From a bacterium (GTDB lineage: Bacteria > Verrucomicrobiota > Verrucomicrobiae > JAJYAR01), in NCBI GenBank assembly GCA_021779435.1, contig JAJYAR010000119.1, positions 1 to 7,517 on the forward strand: 7,517 bases of DNA, in the 5' to 3' direction. Of this stretch, positions 1 to 6,069 are shown one piece after another. Numbering within the stretch: position 1 is the first letter of the stretch; each line of letters starts with the position of its first letter. The position numbers were made by a program, and so were the translations under genes. The notes beneath the pieces are model-generated. The model searched no databases. It was not told the origin of the DNA and saw only the letters and a list, made by a program, of their open reading frames with translations.

Positions 1-371
1 TTGGCGCGGCCATCCCGTTTCTCTTCTGCACGAAGATCAAGGCCGTGCTCGGTTACGATGATGCGCTGGACGTCTTCGGCGTCCACGGCGTGGGCGGCAC
101 GATCGGCGTGATCCTCGCCGGCGTGTTTGCAACGCCGTCCGCGAATCCGAACCTGCTCGTGAATCTCGGGCGCTTTGTCGGGCACGGACTCTGGTTCGAA
201 CAACTCAAGGGCGTCGGCGTGACGCTCGTCCTGGCGGTGGCCGGTACGGCGCTGATCGCCGGGCTTCTGAAGATCACTCACGGCCTCCGTCCGAGCGTCG
301 AGGCCGAGCAAGAAGGGCTGGACCTCAGCGAACATGGGGAGGAAGGTTATATCTACGAGCCGAAGTCCTGA
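1..371 (+). CDS. amt: Ammonium transporter Amt, C-terminal fragment (5' end outside window)
   Basis: The reading frame is open from the left edge (first full codon at 3) to a TGA at 369-371, so about 122 C-terminal residues are visible. Amt proteins are trimeric inner-membrane channels that take up ammonium. The visible part holds the conserved family stretch FGVHGVGGTIGVILAGVFA, which contributes the late transmembrane helix with a pore-region histidine, then a last hydrophobic helix (GVTLVLAVAGTALIAGLLKI). The cytosolic tail carries GLDLSEHGEEGY, the typical C-terminal segment that couples the subunits and is contacted by PII proteins. A GTG at 45 is only an internal codon, because homologous sequence continues upstream of it. 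glnK follows 30 bases later on the same strand, the classic amt-glnK arrangement, so the two are probably co-transcribed. Family assignment is firm; exact subtype is not determined. Confidence 0.95.
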   Translation, partial: GAAIPFLFCTKIKAVLGYDDALDVFGVHGVGGTIGVILAGVFATPSANPNLLVNLGRFVGHGLWFEQLKGVGVTLVLAVAGTALIAGLLKITHGLRPSVEAEQEGLDLSEHGEEGYIYEPKS

Positions 372-740
<369 letters not shown>

Positions 741-752
741 TGCCGGCCGAAG

Positions 753-772
753 GCGGGGTGCCTTCACCCCGC
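753..772. terminator. Hairpin between convergent glnK and kinase-like gene
   Basis: Perfect 8-bp inverted repeat, GCGGGGTG at 753-760 and CACCCCGC at 765-772, around the 4-base loop CCTT. It lies 12 bases after the glnK stop and 27 bases beyond the stop of the oppositely oriented kinase-like gene, the expected place for a bidirectional terminator. A run of Ts is lacking on either side, so intrinsic termination is plausible but unproven. Confidence 0.5.
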
Positions 773-799
773 TTGCCGTGTATCCGCGACGTTGCCGGC

Positions 800-1519
800 T
801 CAACCGGATGTGATGGCCGGTTGCGGCGCGGCAATGTGCGCGCGGAGGTATGCCGCGATGATTTCCGCGACATCCGTGGGCGATATGGCCCCCGAGTTGA
901 TCACGAGGTGGTACCCCGCCGCGTTATTCACGTCCGCATTGAAGTTTGAGCGGACATACCTGGCGCGAGCGGCGTCGCGGTGCGCATTGTGAGCGGCCGC
1001 CTCGGCCTGGGGAACGCCCAGCCACACCGCGGTCCGCGCCGCCCTCACCGAGGCCGGTGCGACGAGACGAACGTGCATCCCGTTTGGGATGCCCTCGGTG
1101 ACGAAGCATGCGCCACGTCCGACGAAGACGGCATGGCCGTCGCGGGCGAGGCGTCGGATCAACTCGTTCGTGCGGTCGATGAGATTCCGCAGATTCGGAT
1201 GCAGGCCGACGATCTCGCCGATCGCGGCTGTGATTTCCGGCACGCGATCCTCAGGAAGGAACTGGGCGAGTCGATGGGGCAGGCCGGCGCTGAGGAGCAT
1301 CTCATCGATGAGGTTTGCCGAATACACGGCCCACGGCTGACCGCCGGACGCGCGGAGTTGCCCGGCGAGAGCGTTCGCGACCGCGGTCGCACCGGCGCCG
1401 GATTCGCGTGAAATCGTGACGAAAGGGCCGGGAGGTTTCGCCGCGCCAGCCGGTCCCGAGTGGCTCAAGTGCACGCTCAGGTATGCCCCCGCCTGTTCGA
1501 TCCCGGGGAGTGCATTCAT
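800..1519 (-). CDS. Cytidylate kinase-like family protein (PF13189 type)
   Basis: A 239-residue protein from the ATG at 1519 to TGA at 800-802. The frame is open upstream, but the Arg/Ser-rich extension looks non-coding and family-like sequence starts near this Met (MNALPGIEQAGAYL). The modified P-loop FVTISRESGAGAT (33-45) matches the ISRExGSGG form of cytidylate-kinase-like proteins, which lack the usual Walker-A lysine. VGRGA (133-137) follows, then the late RDAARARYVRSNF...YHLVINS block (about 181-209), where the family typically reads DxxRxxYxxxxF...YDLVIN. The fold is that of a nucleoside monophosphate kinase, probably ATP-dependent and cytosolic; the physiological substrate of this subfamily is not settled, and it is not the canonical Cmk. 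No clear Shine-Dalgarno is seen. It follows the 139-residue gene on the same strand after 112 bases and may be co-transcribed with it. Confidence 0.85.
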   Translation of the reverse strand: MNALPGIEQAGAYLSVHLSHSGPAGAAKPPGPFVTISRESGAGATAVANALAGQLRASGGQPWAVYSANLIDEMLLSAGLPHRLAQFLPEDRVPEITAAIGEIVGLHPNLRNLIDRTNELIRRLARDGHAVFVGRGACFVTEGIPNGMHVRLVAPASVRAARTAVWLGVPQAEAAAHNAHRDAARARYVRSNFNADVNNAAGYHLVINSGAISPTDVAEIIAAYLRAHIAAPQPAITSG

Positions 1520-1631
1520 GACTGGTATGGCCTGCCTGAATATGCGGCGAAAAGCTCGCGCGGACAACCGTCGCGGGACGATTTCCGCGTGAGCCCCGGC
1601 CTTCCGAACGAGCGTGAGCGGCGGGCCGTCC

Positions 1632-2051
1632 CTAGTCGGCGCTGTCCGTCGCGACGTTCGAATGATGCGCGACCTTGTCGATGACCACGCCGGACTGCTC
1701 GAGCAGCTGGCGGATTGGAAGCGCGTATCGATCCGCGAGTTCCTCGAGGCGGAAATCCAGCTCCTGGAACTCACCCTCGGACCAGAAGGCGATCGATTCG
1801 GCGAGTTCCATGATGTCCTGGTCGGTGAAGTGCTCTTCGATCACGGACTGGCTGCCTTCGAGCGCCGTGAGGGACGCCCAGTAACAATCGTTCTTGGGAT
1901 CCGCGGGCTGCAGTCGGACGAGTCCGCGGAGATTCGCGGCCGAGATCCGGCGCGCGAGGTTTTCGAACGTCGTGTAGGCGTACGCCAGATTTGCGAGCTG
2001 GGTCTGACGGAGGAGGGCTTGGCGGGAGGCGAGAAGTTTCGAAATTTTCAT
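1632..2051 (-). CDS. Conserved-looking hypothetical protein, 139 aa
   Basis: I do not recognise this family. The product is a predicted soluble, largely helical and acidic protein: an N-terminal amphipathic part (MKISKLLASRQALLRQTQLANLAYAYTTFENLARRI, split about residues 1-36), a middle with a lone Cys56 and two aromatic residues after it, then a strongly acidic helical stretch (about 70-107) with FW and EGEFQELDFRLEELADRYA. There is no signal peptide or membrane segment. The ATG at 2051 is chosen because residues before it in the open frame (to a possible start at 2159) are low-quality sequence; no good Shine-Dalgarno supports either. The ordered hydrophobic/charged pattern is protein-like, unlike the overlapping plus-strand frames. 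It is divergent from the histidine kinase gene and lies upstream of the cytidylate-kinase-like gene. No function is proposed. Confidence 0.72.
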   Translation of the reverse strand: MKISKLLASRQALLRQTQLANLAYAYTTFENLARRISAANLRGLVRLQPADPKNDCYWASLTALEGSQSVIEEHFTDQDIMELAESIAFWSEGEFQELDFRLEELADRYALPIRQLLEQSGVVIDKVAHHSNVATDSAD

Positions 2052-2389
2052 CGGAATGAAGTTTCTGGCTTCGGTGCCCGTGCACCTTCGGTTGGAGTTG
2101 ATTCCGGTGGCAACCTGCCTGACCGGTGGTGCCTGCGTTGCGGCGTCGCTACGCGGCACCTGCGGACTCTGTCCCCGACTCTCAAGGTTCGGCCCCGTGG
2201 CCTCTATCGCAGTCCTGGGCTACTGAGCGTCTGCAAAAACAACTACGTCTCGTTTTACGCTGACTTGAGCAATGAGGCTCAGTTCCTGATTTCTTCAAGA
2301 TTTGCGGGAAGGTCTCCGGCAGGCGGTGCGCAGCATATGGCATTTCCCGCGTTGAGGCGTGCAGCCAGGTGTGCGAGGCTCCGGGGGCA
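2052..2389. other. 338-base divergent intergenic region
   Basis: The space between the start of the minus-strand 139-residue gene and the start of the plus-strand kinase gene. It must hold promoters for both directions. I see one sigma-54-like motif on the plus strand (2127-2142), a GGTGC/GCACC inverted repeat spaced by 4 bases around 2074-2087, and an AT-richer patch around 2230-2310. No convincing sigma-70 -35/-10 pair, tRNA or small ORF with family-like sequence was found. Confidence 0.55.
2127..2142 (+). promoter_or_regulatory. Candidate sigma-54 (RpoN) promoter
   Basis: TGGTGCCTGCGTTGCG has GG and GC dinucleotides exactly 10 bases apart, as required at -24/-12, and fits the degenerate form TGGYRY-N5-TTGC; it departs from TGGCAC by two transitions and lacks the A/T after TTGC. 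Transcription would begin near 2153 and read toward the kinase/NtrC-like operon about 237 bases downstream. The downstream regulator is a sigma-54 activator, which makes self-activation possible. A single degenerate match in GC-rich DNA can occur by chance. Confidence 0.3.
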
Positions 2390-3142
2390 ATGGAGCAGCC
2401 GGCAGCCACCATGACGTCGCCCGATGCGGCGAAGGCCGTTCAGGAGAAACAACTCCTGCTCTCCCGCCTGCTGGCGCGTGTCGCGCACGAGATTCGCAAC
2501 CCGCTCAGTTCACTCGATATCCATGTTCAGCTCCTCGAGGAGGACATGGCCAACACGCCTCCGGAGGTCCGCGCGCGCTCGGCGGGCCGGTTTCACATCA
2601 TTCGGACCGAGCTCGAGAGGCTCGACAATCTGGTGAAGCAGTTTCTCAGCCTTGCCGGCCGGTCGGCGCCGACGCTCCAGCCGGTCGACGTGGCCCAGGT
2701 GGCAGGCCATGTTTGCGCGTTGCTCCGGCCCGAGGCGGCGGCGCACGGCATCTCGATCGACGTCCAGCTGCCCGCGTCACTGGCGCCGGTGCATGCGGAT
2801 CCCGATCAGCTGACGCAGGCGCTCCTGAATCTTGTCCTGAACGCGGTCCAGGCCGTGGGAAGCAGCGGGCGAGTGACCGTCGCAGCCAAGATGGCCGCCT
2901 CGGGCGGGGAACTTGCGATCACGGTGGCCGACTCCGGCCCCGGTATTGAAACCGACAACGTCGCCGCCCTGTTCGAACCGTTTTACACTACGAAGGAAGA
3001 TGGAAGCGGCCTCGGTCTGTGGATTGTCCGACAGATCGCGGTCGCGCATCGCGGCTCGGTCACCGCCACGAACGGTCCCTCCGGCGGCGCGGTGTTCACA
3101 CTTACGCTGCCCTTGCACGAGGGGGAAGGAAGTCATGGATAA
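2390..3142 (+). CDS. Short cytosolic two-component sensor histidine kinase (NtrB-like core)
   Basis: A 250-residue kinase made of little more than the catalytic core. The HisKA H-box VAHEIRNPLSSLD puts the phospho-accepting histidine at about residue 33; the N-box LLNLVLNAVQA has its key Asn at about 151; the G1 box DSGPGIE (Asp about 181), the F-box PFYTTKEDG and the G2 box GSGLGL (about 205-210) complete an intact HATPase_c domain. There is no PAS, GAF or HAMP domain and no membrane segment, so input must come through partner proteins or the short N-terminus. ATG 2390 is preferred (GAGG at 2375-2378, 11 bases upstream); GTG 2369 and ATG 2411 are alternatives. The last 8 bases overlap the start of the NtrC-type regulator, so the two are translationally coupled and this kinase surely phosphorylates that regulator. 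It resembles the NtrB/AtoS/ZraS kinase class; the signal is unknown. Confidence 0.93.
   Translation: MEQPAATMTSPDAAKAVQEKQLLLSRLLARVAHEIRNPLSSLDIHVQLLEEDMANTPPEVRARSAGRFHIIRTELERLDNLVKQFLSLAGRSAPTLQPVDVAQVAGHVCALLRPEAAAHGISIDVQLPASLAPVHADPDQLTQALLNLVLNAVQAVGSSGRVTVAAKMAASGGELAITVADSGPGIETDNVAALFEPFYTTKEDGSGLGLWIVRQIAVAHRGSVTATNGPSGGAVFTLTLPLHEGEGSHG
3121..3130 (+). promoter_or_regulatory. Strong ribosome binding site for the response regulator
   Basis: GGGGGAAGGA within the last codons of the kinase gene ends 4 bases before the ATG at 3135. It is by far the best Shine-Dalgarno-like sequence in the window and decides the regulator start against the much longer open frame that begins at 2913 inside the kinase gene. 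Confidence 0.75.
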
Positions 3143-4571
3143 CACGAGATTCCGGCTGCTGGTCGTCGACGATGAACGCGGGCTTTGCGCGGGCGTCCAG
3201 GAGGCGCTGCGGCGCGAGGGCTACCTCGTCGACGCCGCCAATGATGCCCGCAGCGCACTGGAGCTGCTGCGCGTGCACCCCTACCAGGTCGTGCTCACCG
3301 ACGTTCGCATGCCGGACATGAGCGGGCTGCAGTTGCTCCAGCAGGCCCGGCAGGCTCGCTGCGAAGCGCAGTTCATCCTGATGACGGCATACGGAACCGT
3401 GGAGAACGCCGTCGAGGCGATGAAGTCCGGCGCCTACGATTATGTGACCAAGCCCCTCGACATGCAGCGTCTGCGCCTGCTGGTCGCGAAGGCGGTGGAG
3501 TTCGGCAACATGGTCGCCGAAAACAACGAGCTCCGTCAGCAGCTGCGCAACTCCACCGAAGCGAATCTCCTCGTGGGGGAGAGCGACGCGATCCATCGCG
3601 TCATTCGGATCGCGAAGGAAGTCGCGCGAAGCGACGTCACCGTTCTGATCGAAGGCGAGAGCGGGACTGGCAAGGAACTCGTCGCGAGGACGATTCACCA
3701 ACACAGCGCGCGGGAGTCCAAGCCGTTCATCTCGGTCAATTGCGCGGCGTTTGCCGAGCAGCTCCTCGAAGGCGAGCTCTTCGGTCACGTGAAAGGCGCG
3801 TTCACAGGTGCGGTGACGACGAAGCCCGGCCGGTTTCAGCTGGCGGATGGCGGCACGTTGTTCCTCGACGAGATCGGCGATCTTCCCCCGAAAGGGCAGG
3901 GCGACCTCCTGCGGGTTCTCGAGGACGGGGCGTTCCGAATGGTGGGCGGCACCGATCTGGTGCGCGTCAACGTGCGCGTGGTGGCTGCGACGAACAAGCG
4001 CCTGCAGGAGGCGGTGAGCGCCGGCCGGTTTCGCGAGGACCTGTATTACCGGCTGCAGGTTGTGCCGATTGTCGTACCGCCGCTTCGCGAACGGGCGGAG
4101 GACATTCCCCTGCTCATCGATGCGTTTCTCGACCAGTTCTCCGCGAAGCACAGGAAGCGCAGGAAGCGTTTCTCGACCGAGGCGATTCAGCTCTGCCGCC
4201 GCTTTCCCTGGCCCGGCAACGTCCGGCAGCTCCGCAACACGGTGGAGCGGTTGGTCGTGACCTGCTCGGAGCCCGTGATCGATGTGGGAGACCTTCCCGA
4301 TTTCCTGCAGGTGCATGATGCGCAGGCGCCGGCGTGCGAAATCCGTGCCGGCATGACGATTTCCGAGTGCGAAAAGCTGCTCATCAGGCAGACCTTGACG
4401 CATGCGACGAAGAACCGGGAGCAGGCGGCGCGCCTTCTCGGGATCAGCAGGCGGACGCTTCAGTACAAATTGAAGACCTACGGTTTGCTTCCGCCGAGGC
4501 GGGAGTCCGACGCGGCCAACGGTGCGACAAAAGCCGCGATTGCTGATGGGTCAGCGGGAACCGCAGGCTGA
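3135..4571 (+). CDS. NtrC-family sigma-54-dependent response regulator
   Basis: A 478-residue, three-domain transcription activator of normal family length. The receiver (about 1-125) has the acidic pair Asp12/Asp13, phosphoacceptor Asp56 (LTDVRMPDMSG), Thr84 and Lys106. The AAA+ domain (about 147-380) shows Walker A GESGTGKE (174-181), the sigma-54-contacting loop GAFTGA (221-226), Walker B GTLFLDE (240-246), Arg300 and Arg306 as probable arginine fingers, and WPGNVRQLRN (359-368) for sensor II. A Fis-type helix-turn-helix (about 425-449, NREQAARLLGISRRTLQYKL) binds DNA, followed by an Ala/Gly-rich tail of 29 residues. All residues needed for phosphorylation, ATP hydrolysis and sigma-54 activation are present. 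The start overlaps the kinase gene by 8 bases. Proximity to amt-glnK makes a nitrogen role (NtrC proper) attractive, but AtoC/ZraR-like regulators share this architecture, so I give no symbol. Confidence 0.96.
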   Translation: MDNTRFRLLVVDDERGLCAGVQEALRREGYLVDAANDARSALELLRVHPYQVVLTDVRMPDMSGLQLLQQARQARCEAQFILMTAYGTVENAVEAMKSGAYDYVTKPLDMQRLRLLVAKAVEFGNMVAENNELRQQLRNSTEANLLVGESDAIHRVIRIAKEVARSDVTVLIEGESGTGKELVARTIHQHSARESKPFISVNCAAFAEQLLEGELFGHVKGAFTGAVTTKPGRFQLADGGTLFLDEIGDLPPKGQGDLLRVLEDGAFRMVGGTDLVRVNVRVVAATNKRLQEAVSAGRFREDLYYRLQVVPIVVPPLRERAEDIPLLIDAFLDQFSAKHRKRRKRFSTEAIQLCRRFPWPGNVRQLRNTVERLVVTCSEPVIDVGDLPDFLQVHDAQAPACEIRAGMTISECEKLLIRQTLTHATKNREQAARLLGISRRTLQYKLKTYGLLPPRRESDAANGATKAAIADGSAGTAG

Positions 4572-4873
4572 CAACGCGGAGAGCGGATCGGCTGCGATGC
4601 CCTGTCGCAACGTTGCACCAGGCGCTCGCCTTCTTGCCGGGCCTGCGCGACTCCGACGTCGACGTGCCACGGGGTTGCGAAACGCGGATTGGGCCGCTTC
4701 CCGCGGCTTGCACACGGCTCGCCAAAGCCGTGCAAGGACTGCACAATTGCCCGCAATCGGAGGTTCTGCCCGCAGTGCGGAAAGCGACATCATATCAGAT
4801 AAGAACCTGTTTTCCAGCCACGTGCGTGTTGGCGGTGTCAGACGGTACGCCGGGTGCGTTAGGGGTGGATGCA
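4572..4873. other. 302-base intergenic region after the response regulator
   Basis: Separates the NtrC-type gene from the zinc-ribbon gene on the same strand. Frames that cross it encode Arg/Ala-rich sequence without family features, so I see no gene. It holds an imperfect hairpin (4707-4736), a 10-bp palindrome GCAACGTTGC (4607-4616), two copies of TGCCCGCA about 20 bases apart around 4748-4775, and an AT-richer patch near 4788-4812 (CATATCAGATAAG) that could contain a -10 element. The gap suggests the zinc-ribbon gene has its own promoter. Confidence 0.5.
4707..4736 (+). terminator. Imperfect stem-loop downstream of the two-component operon
   Basis: CTTGCA and CGGCT (4707-4719, with a 2-base CA bulge) pair with AGCCG and TGCAAG (4726-4736) around the loop CGCCAA, giving 11 base pairs. 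It lies about 136 bases after the regulator stop. No T-run follows, so it may be a terminator, an RNA-processing element or a leader structure for the next gene. Confidence 0.35.
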
Positions 4874-5257
4874 ATGAGCAAATTGACCGAAGATCTTCTT
4901 GCACTGCAAACCCTGGTGCGGCTTGGCGAAACAGCCTCTCCCTCGCAAAAGGAACAAATTGAAAAGCTGCGGACCGGGATTCCCCAGCCGATCCTGGCGC
5001 ACTTCTTCCGGCAAATCGCCAATGGACGCCGGGGCATCGCCCTGGTGCGCAATGGCGTCTGCGGCGAATGCCACCTGCGGCTTGCCCACGGGATGGTTCA
5101 TATGCTCGGACGTTCCAATGATCTCCTCGTTTGCGAGAGCTGCGGTGCGTTCGTGACGCTCGCTCCGGGTGAAGCGCCCTCAGCCCGGCCGGCACTGGCG
5201 GCGACGCCCAAGGTGCGGCGGGTGGTGAAGCAGCAGCCTGTGGCGGTTGCAGGCTGA
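4874..5257 (+). CDS. Short C4-type zinc-ribbon protein (zf-RING_7-like)
   Basis: A 127-residue protein starting at ATG 4874, preceded by AGGGGTGG at 4861-4868, a usable Shine-Dalgarno. The frame stays open to 4613, but the upstream residues are not protein-like. The N-terminal 60 residues are helical (MSKLTEDLLALQTLVRL, then EQIEKLRTGIPQPILAHFF). A four-cysteine zinc ribbon follows: Cys63-x2-Cys66 (GVCGECHLRL) and Cys87-x2-Cys90 (LVCESCGAF). The tail (92-127) is Pro/Ala-rich and basic (KVRRVVKQQ). This is the layout of the C4 zinc-ribbon proteins grouped under PF02591, here with a much shortened helical arm; longer members carry an extended coiled coil and have been suggested to bind nucleic acid. 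Cytosolic; precise role unknown. It may be monocistronic, with a GC hairpin 18 bases after its stop. Confidence 0.88.
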   Translation: MSKLTEDLLALQTLVRLGETASPSQKEQIEKLRTGIPQPILAHFFRQIANGRRGIALVRNGVCGECHLRLAHGMVHMLGRSNDLLVCESCGAFVTLAPGEAPSARPALAATPKVRRVVKQQPVAVAG

Positions 5258-5275
5258 GCCTGAGGTGTGAGGTTC

Positions 5276-5307
5276 GCCAGGCGGGTTCCAGCAGGATTCC
5301 GCCTGGC
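5276..5307. terminator. Hairpin between convergent zinc-ribbon and DUF1003 genes
   Basis: Perfect 9-bp inverted repeat, GCCAGGCGG (5276-5284) and CCGCCTGGC (5299-5307), with a 14-base loop. It sits between two genes that run toward each other, 18 bases after the zinc-ribbon stop and 35 bases beyond the DUF1003 stop. It could terminate both transcripts, though a T-run is absent. Confidence 0.5.
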
Positions 5308-5342
5308 TGTCTGCTGACGGAAAGCGGGACGCGCAGAGCCGG

Positions 5343-5909
5343 TCATTCCGGCTGCGCCGGATTCGATTGGGCTGCATCCATTCGTTCGAGGACCTGCTCG
5401 GGAGCGACCTCCTGCTTGAGTCGCTCGAACTCGGGATCCTTCAGGTTGACCCCCAATTTCTCGCCGATCAGGGCAACCAATTGCAGCATGCGCGTGATCT
5501 CGTGTTCGGACAGCAGGCTGATCTGCAGGTCGAGTTCGGCCCGCTGCTCCGCGAGGTTCGCCAGCCGGTTCTGCATCATCAGCACGAAGGTGGAGAGGAA
5601 GATCGCCTCAACCGAGGCCACCATGGCCAGAACAACGAACGACGGGTCGAACGGTTTCAGCGGCGTCCATCCGAGATTGATGATCACCCAGGTCCCAAAC
5701 CACGCGAGATGGACGTAAACTGAGGCGAGGCTTCCGGCGAAGCCGCCGATCGCGTCCGCGATGCGCTCGGTCCAGGTGCGTGCGCGCTCATACTGTTTTC
5801 GCCGGGCGATCAGCGCGGCGATGTTTCGGTCGACGACCGAGGCAAGGTTCGGGTCCTTTTGGGCCGGAGGCCGGTCGGGAGAGCTCACAACGGTGCGGCA
5901 AGGGCGCAC
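5343..5909 (-). CDS. DUF1003 family membrane protein
   Basis: A 188-residue protein if read from GTG 5909; a second in-frame GTG at 5888 would give 181 residues. No in-frame ATG exists near the beginning and neither GTG has a clear Shine-Dalgarno, so the start is uncertain. Two transmembrane helices are visible, about residues 57-79 (ASVYVHLAWFGTWVIINLGW) and 89-112 (FVVLAMVASVEAIFLSTFVLMM), joined by a short loop with the FDP motif. The second helix ends in MQNRLANLAEQRAELDLQ, the QNR signature typical of DUF1003, followed by a helical, charged cytosolic region (about 115-180). The biochemical function of DUF1003 proteins is not established. The upstream region carries the paired palindromes, which makes repressor control likely. 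It converges on the zinc-ribbon gene. Confidence 0.9.
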   Translation of the reverse strand: MRPCRTVVSSPDRPPAQKDPNLASVVDRNIAALIARRKQYERARTWTERIADAIGGFAGSLASVYVHLAWFGTWVIINLGWTPLKPFDPSFVVLAMVASVEAIFLSTFVLMMQNRLANLAEQRAELDLQISLLSEHEITRMLQLVALIGEKLGVNLKDPEFERLKQEVAPEQVLERMDAAQSNPAQPE

Positions 5910-5966
5910 GCCATAGTACGACCGCGATGGGCACGGTGCCCGGCCTATGCGAATTTGCGACGAGCG

Positions 5967-5989
5967 CGTGTAACCTAATAGGTTACACG
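5967..5989. repeat. 23-bp palindrome, copy 1 (probable operator)
   Basis: Arms CGTGTAACCTA and TAGGTTACACG flank a single central A; all 11 positions are symmetric. It is the exact reverse complement of the second copy, whose centre is 55 bp away. It begins 57 bp upstream of the GTG 5909 start of the DUF1003 gene, in the promoter region of that minus-strand gene. Size and symmetry fit a site for a dimeric helix-turn-helix repressor; which family is unknown. Confidence 0.75.
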
Positions 5990-6021
5990 ATGCCTTTGGC
6001 CCCTCTGGTGGAGCAATCCGT

Positions 6022-6044
6022 CGTGTAACCTATTAGGTTACACG
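6022..6044. repeat. 23-bp palindrome, copy 2 (probable operator)
   Basis: Same arms as copy 1 but with a central T; symmetry extends one base further on each side (6021-6045, 25 bp). It lies 113 bp upstream of the DUF1003 start and 25 bases past the VOC gene stop. The 32-bp spacer between the copies (5990-6021) has no symmetry of its own that I can see. Confidence 0.75.
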
Positions 6045-6053
6045 AGACCTGCG

Positions 6054-6069
6054 GCCCCGGTGGCGGGGC
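6054..6069 (-). terminator. Hairpin directly after the VOC gene
   Basis: GCCCCG (6054-6059) and CGGGGC (6064-6069) form a perfect 6-bp stem with a 4-base loop, immediately abutting the stop codon of the minus-strand VOC gene. A T-run is absent. Short, so it may be only a weak terminator or transcript-end protector. Confidence 0.4.

Noticed and set aside
1587..1619. Direct repeat GCGTGAGC, two copies 25 bases apart, upstream of the kinase-like gene
   Set aside because: Eight bases in GC-rich DNA with no third copy or symmetry; chance cannot be excluded.
2074..2087. GGTGC-N4-GCACC as an NtrC enhancer site
   Set aside because: The half-sites are in the opposite order to the known TGCAC...GGTGCA arrangement and the match is short.
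2180..2250. GGTTCGGCCCC as a tRNA T-arm
   Set aside because: No acceptor, D or anticodon stems could be fitted around it.
1614..2414. 266-codon plus-strand open frame across the hypothetical gene and divergent gap
   Set aside because: It runs antisense to the more protein-like 139-residue frame and continues into non-coding DNA with no recognisable domain.
2913..3134. N-terminal extension of the response regulator frame
   Set aside because: It overlaps the HATPase domain of the kinase in another frame; the receiver begins canonically at the ATG 3135 behind a strong Shine-Dalgarno.
3102..4403. Long minus-strand open frame (433 codons) opposite the response regulator
   Set aside because: It lies antisense to a fully supported NtrC-type gene, has Arg/His-rich composition without family motifs, and is the usual high-GC codon-bias shadow.
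4663..4680. TGGCAC half-element on the minus strand as a sigma-54 promoter
   Set aside because: The required GC at the -12 position is missing at the correct spacing and no minus-strand gene lies suitably downstream.
5967..6044. Palindromes as a CRISPR array or an insertion-sequence end pair
   Set aside because: There are only two copies, with a 32-bp spacer, no cas genes, no transposase and no flanking target duplication; an operator pair is simpler.
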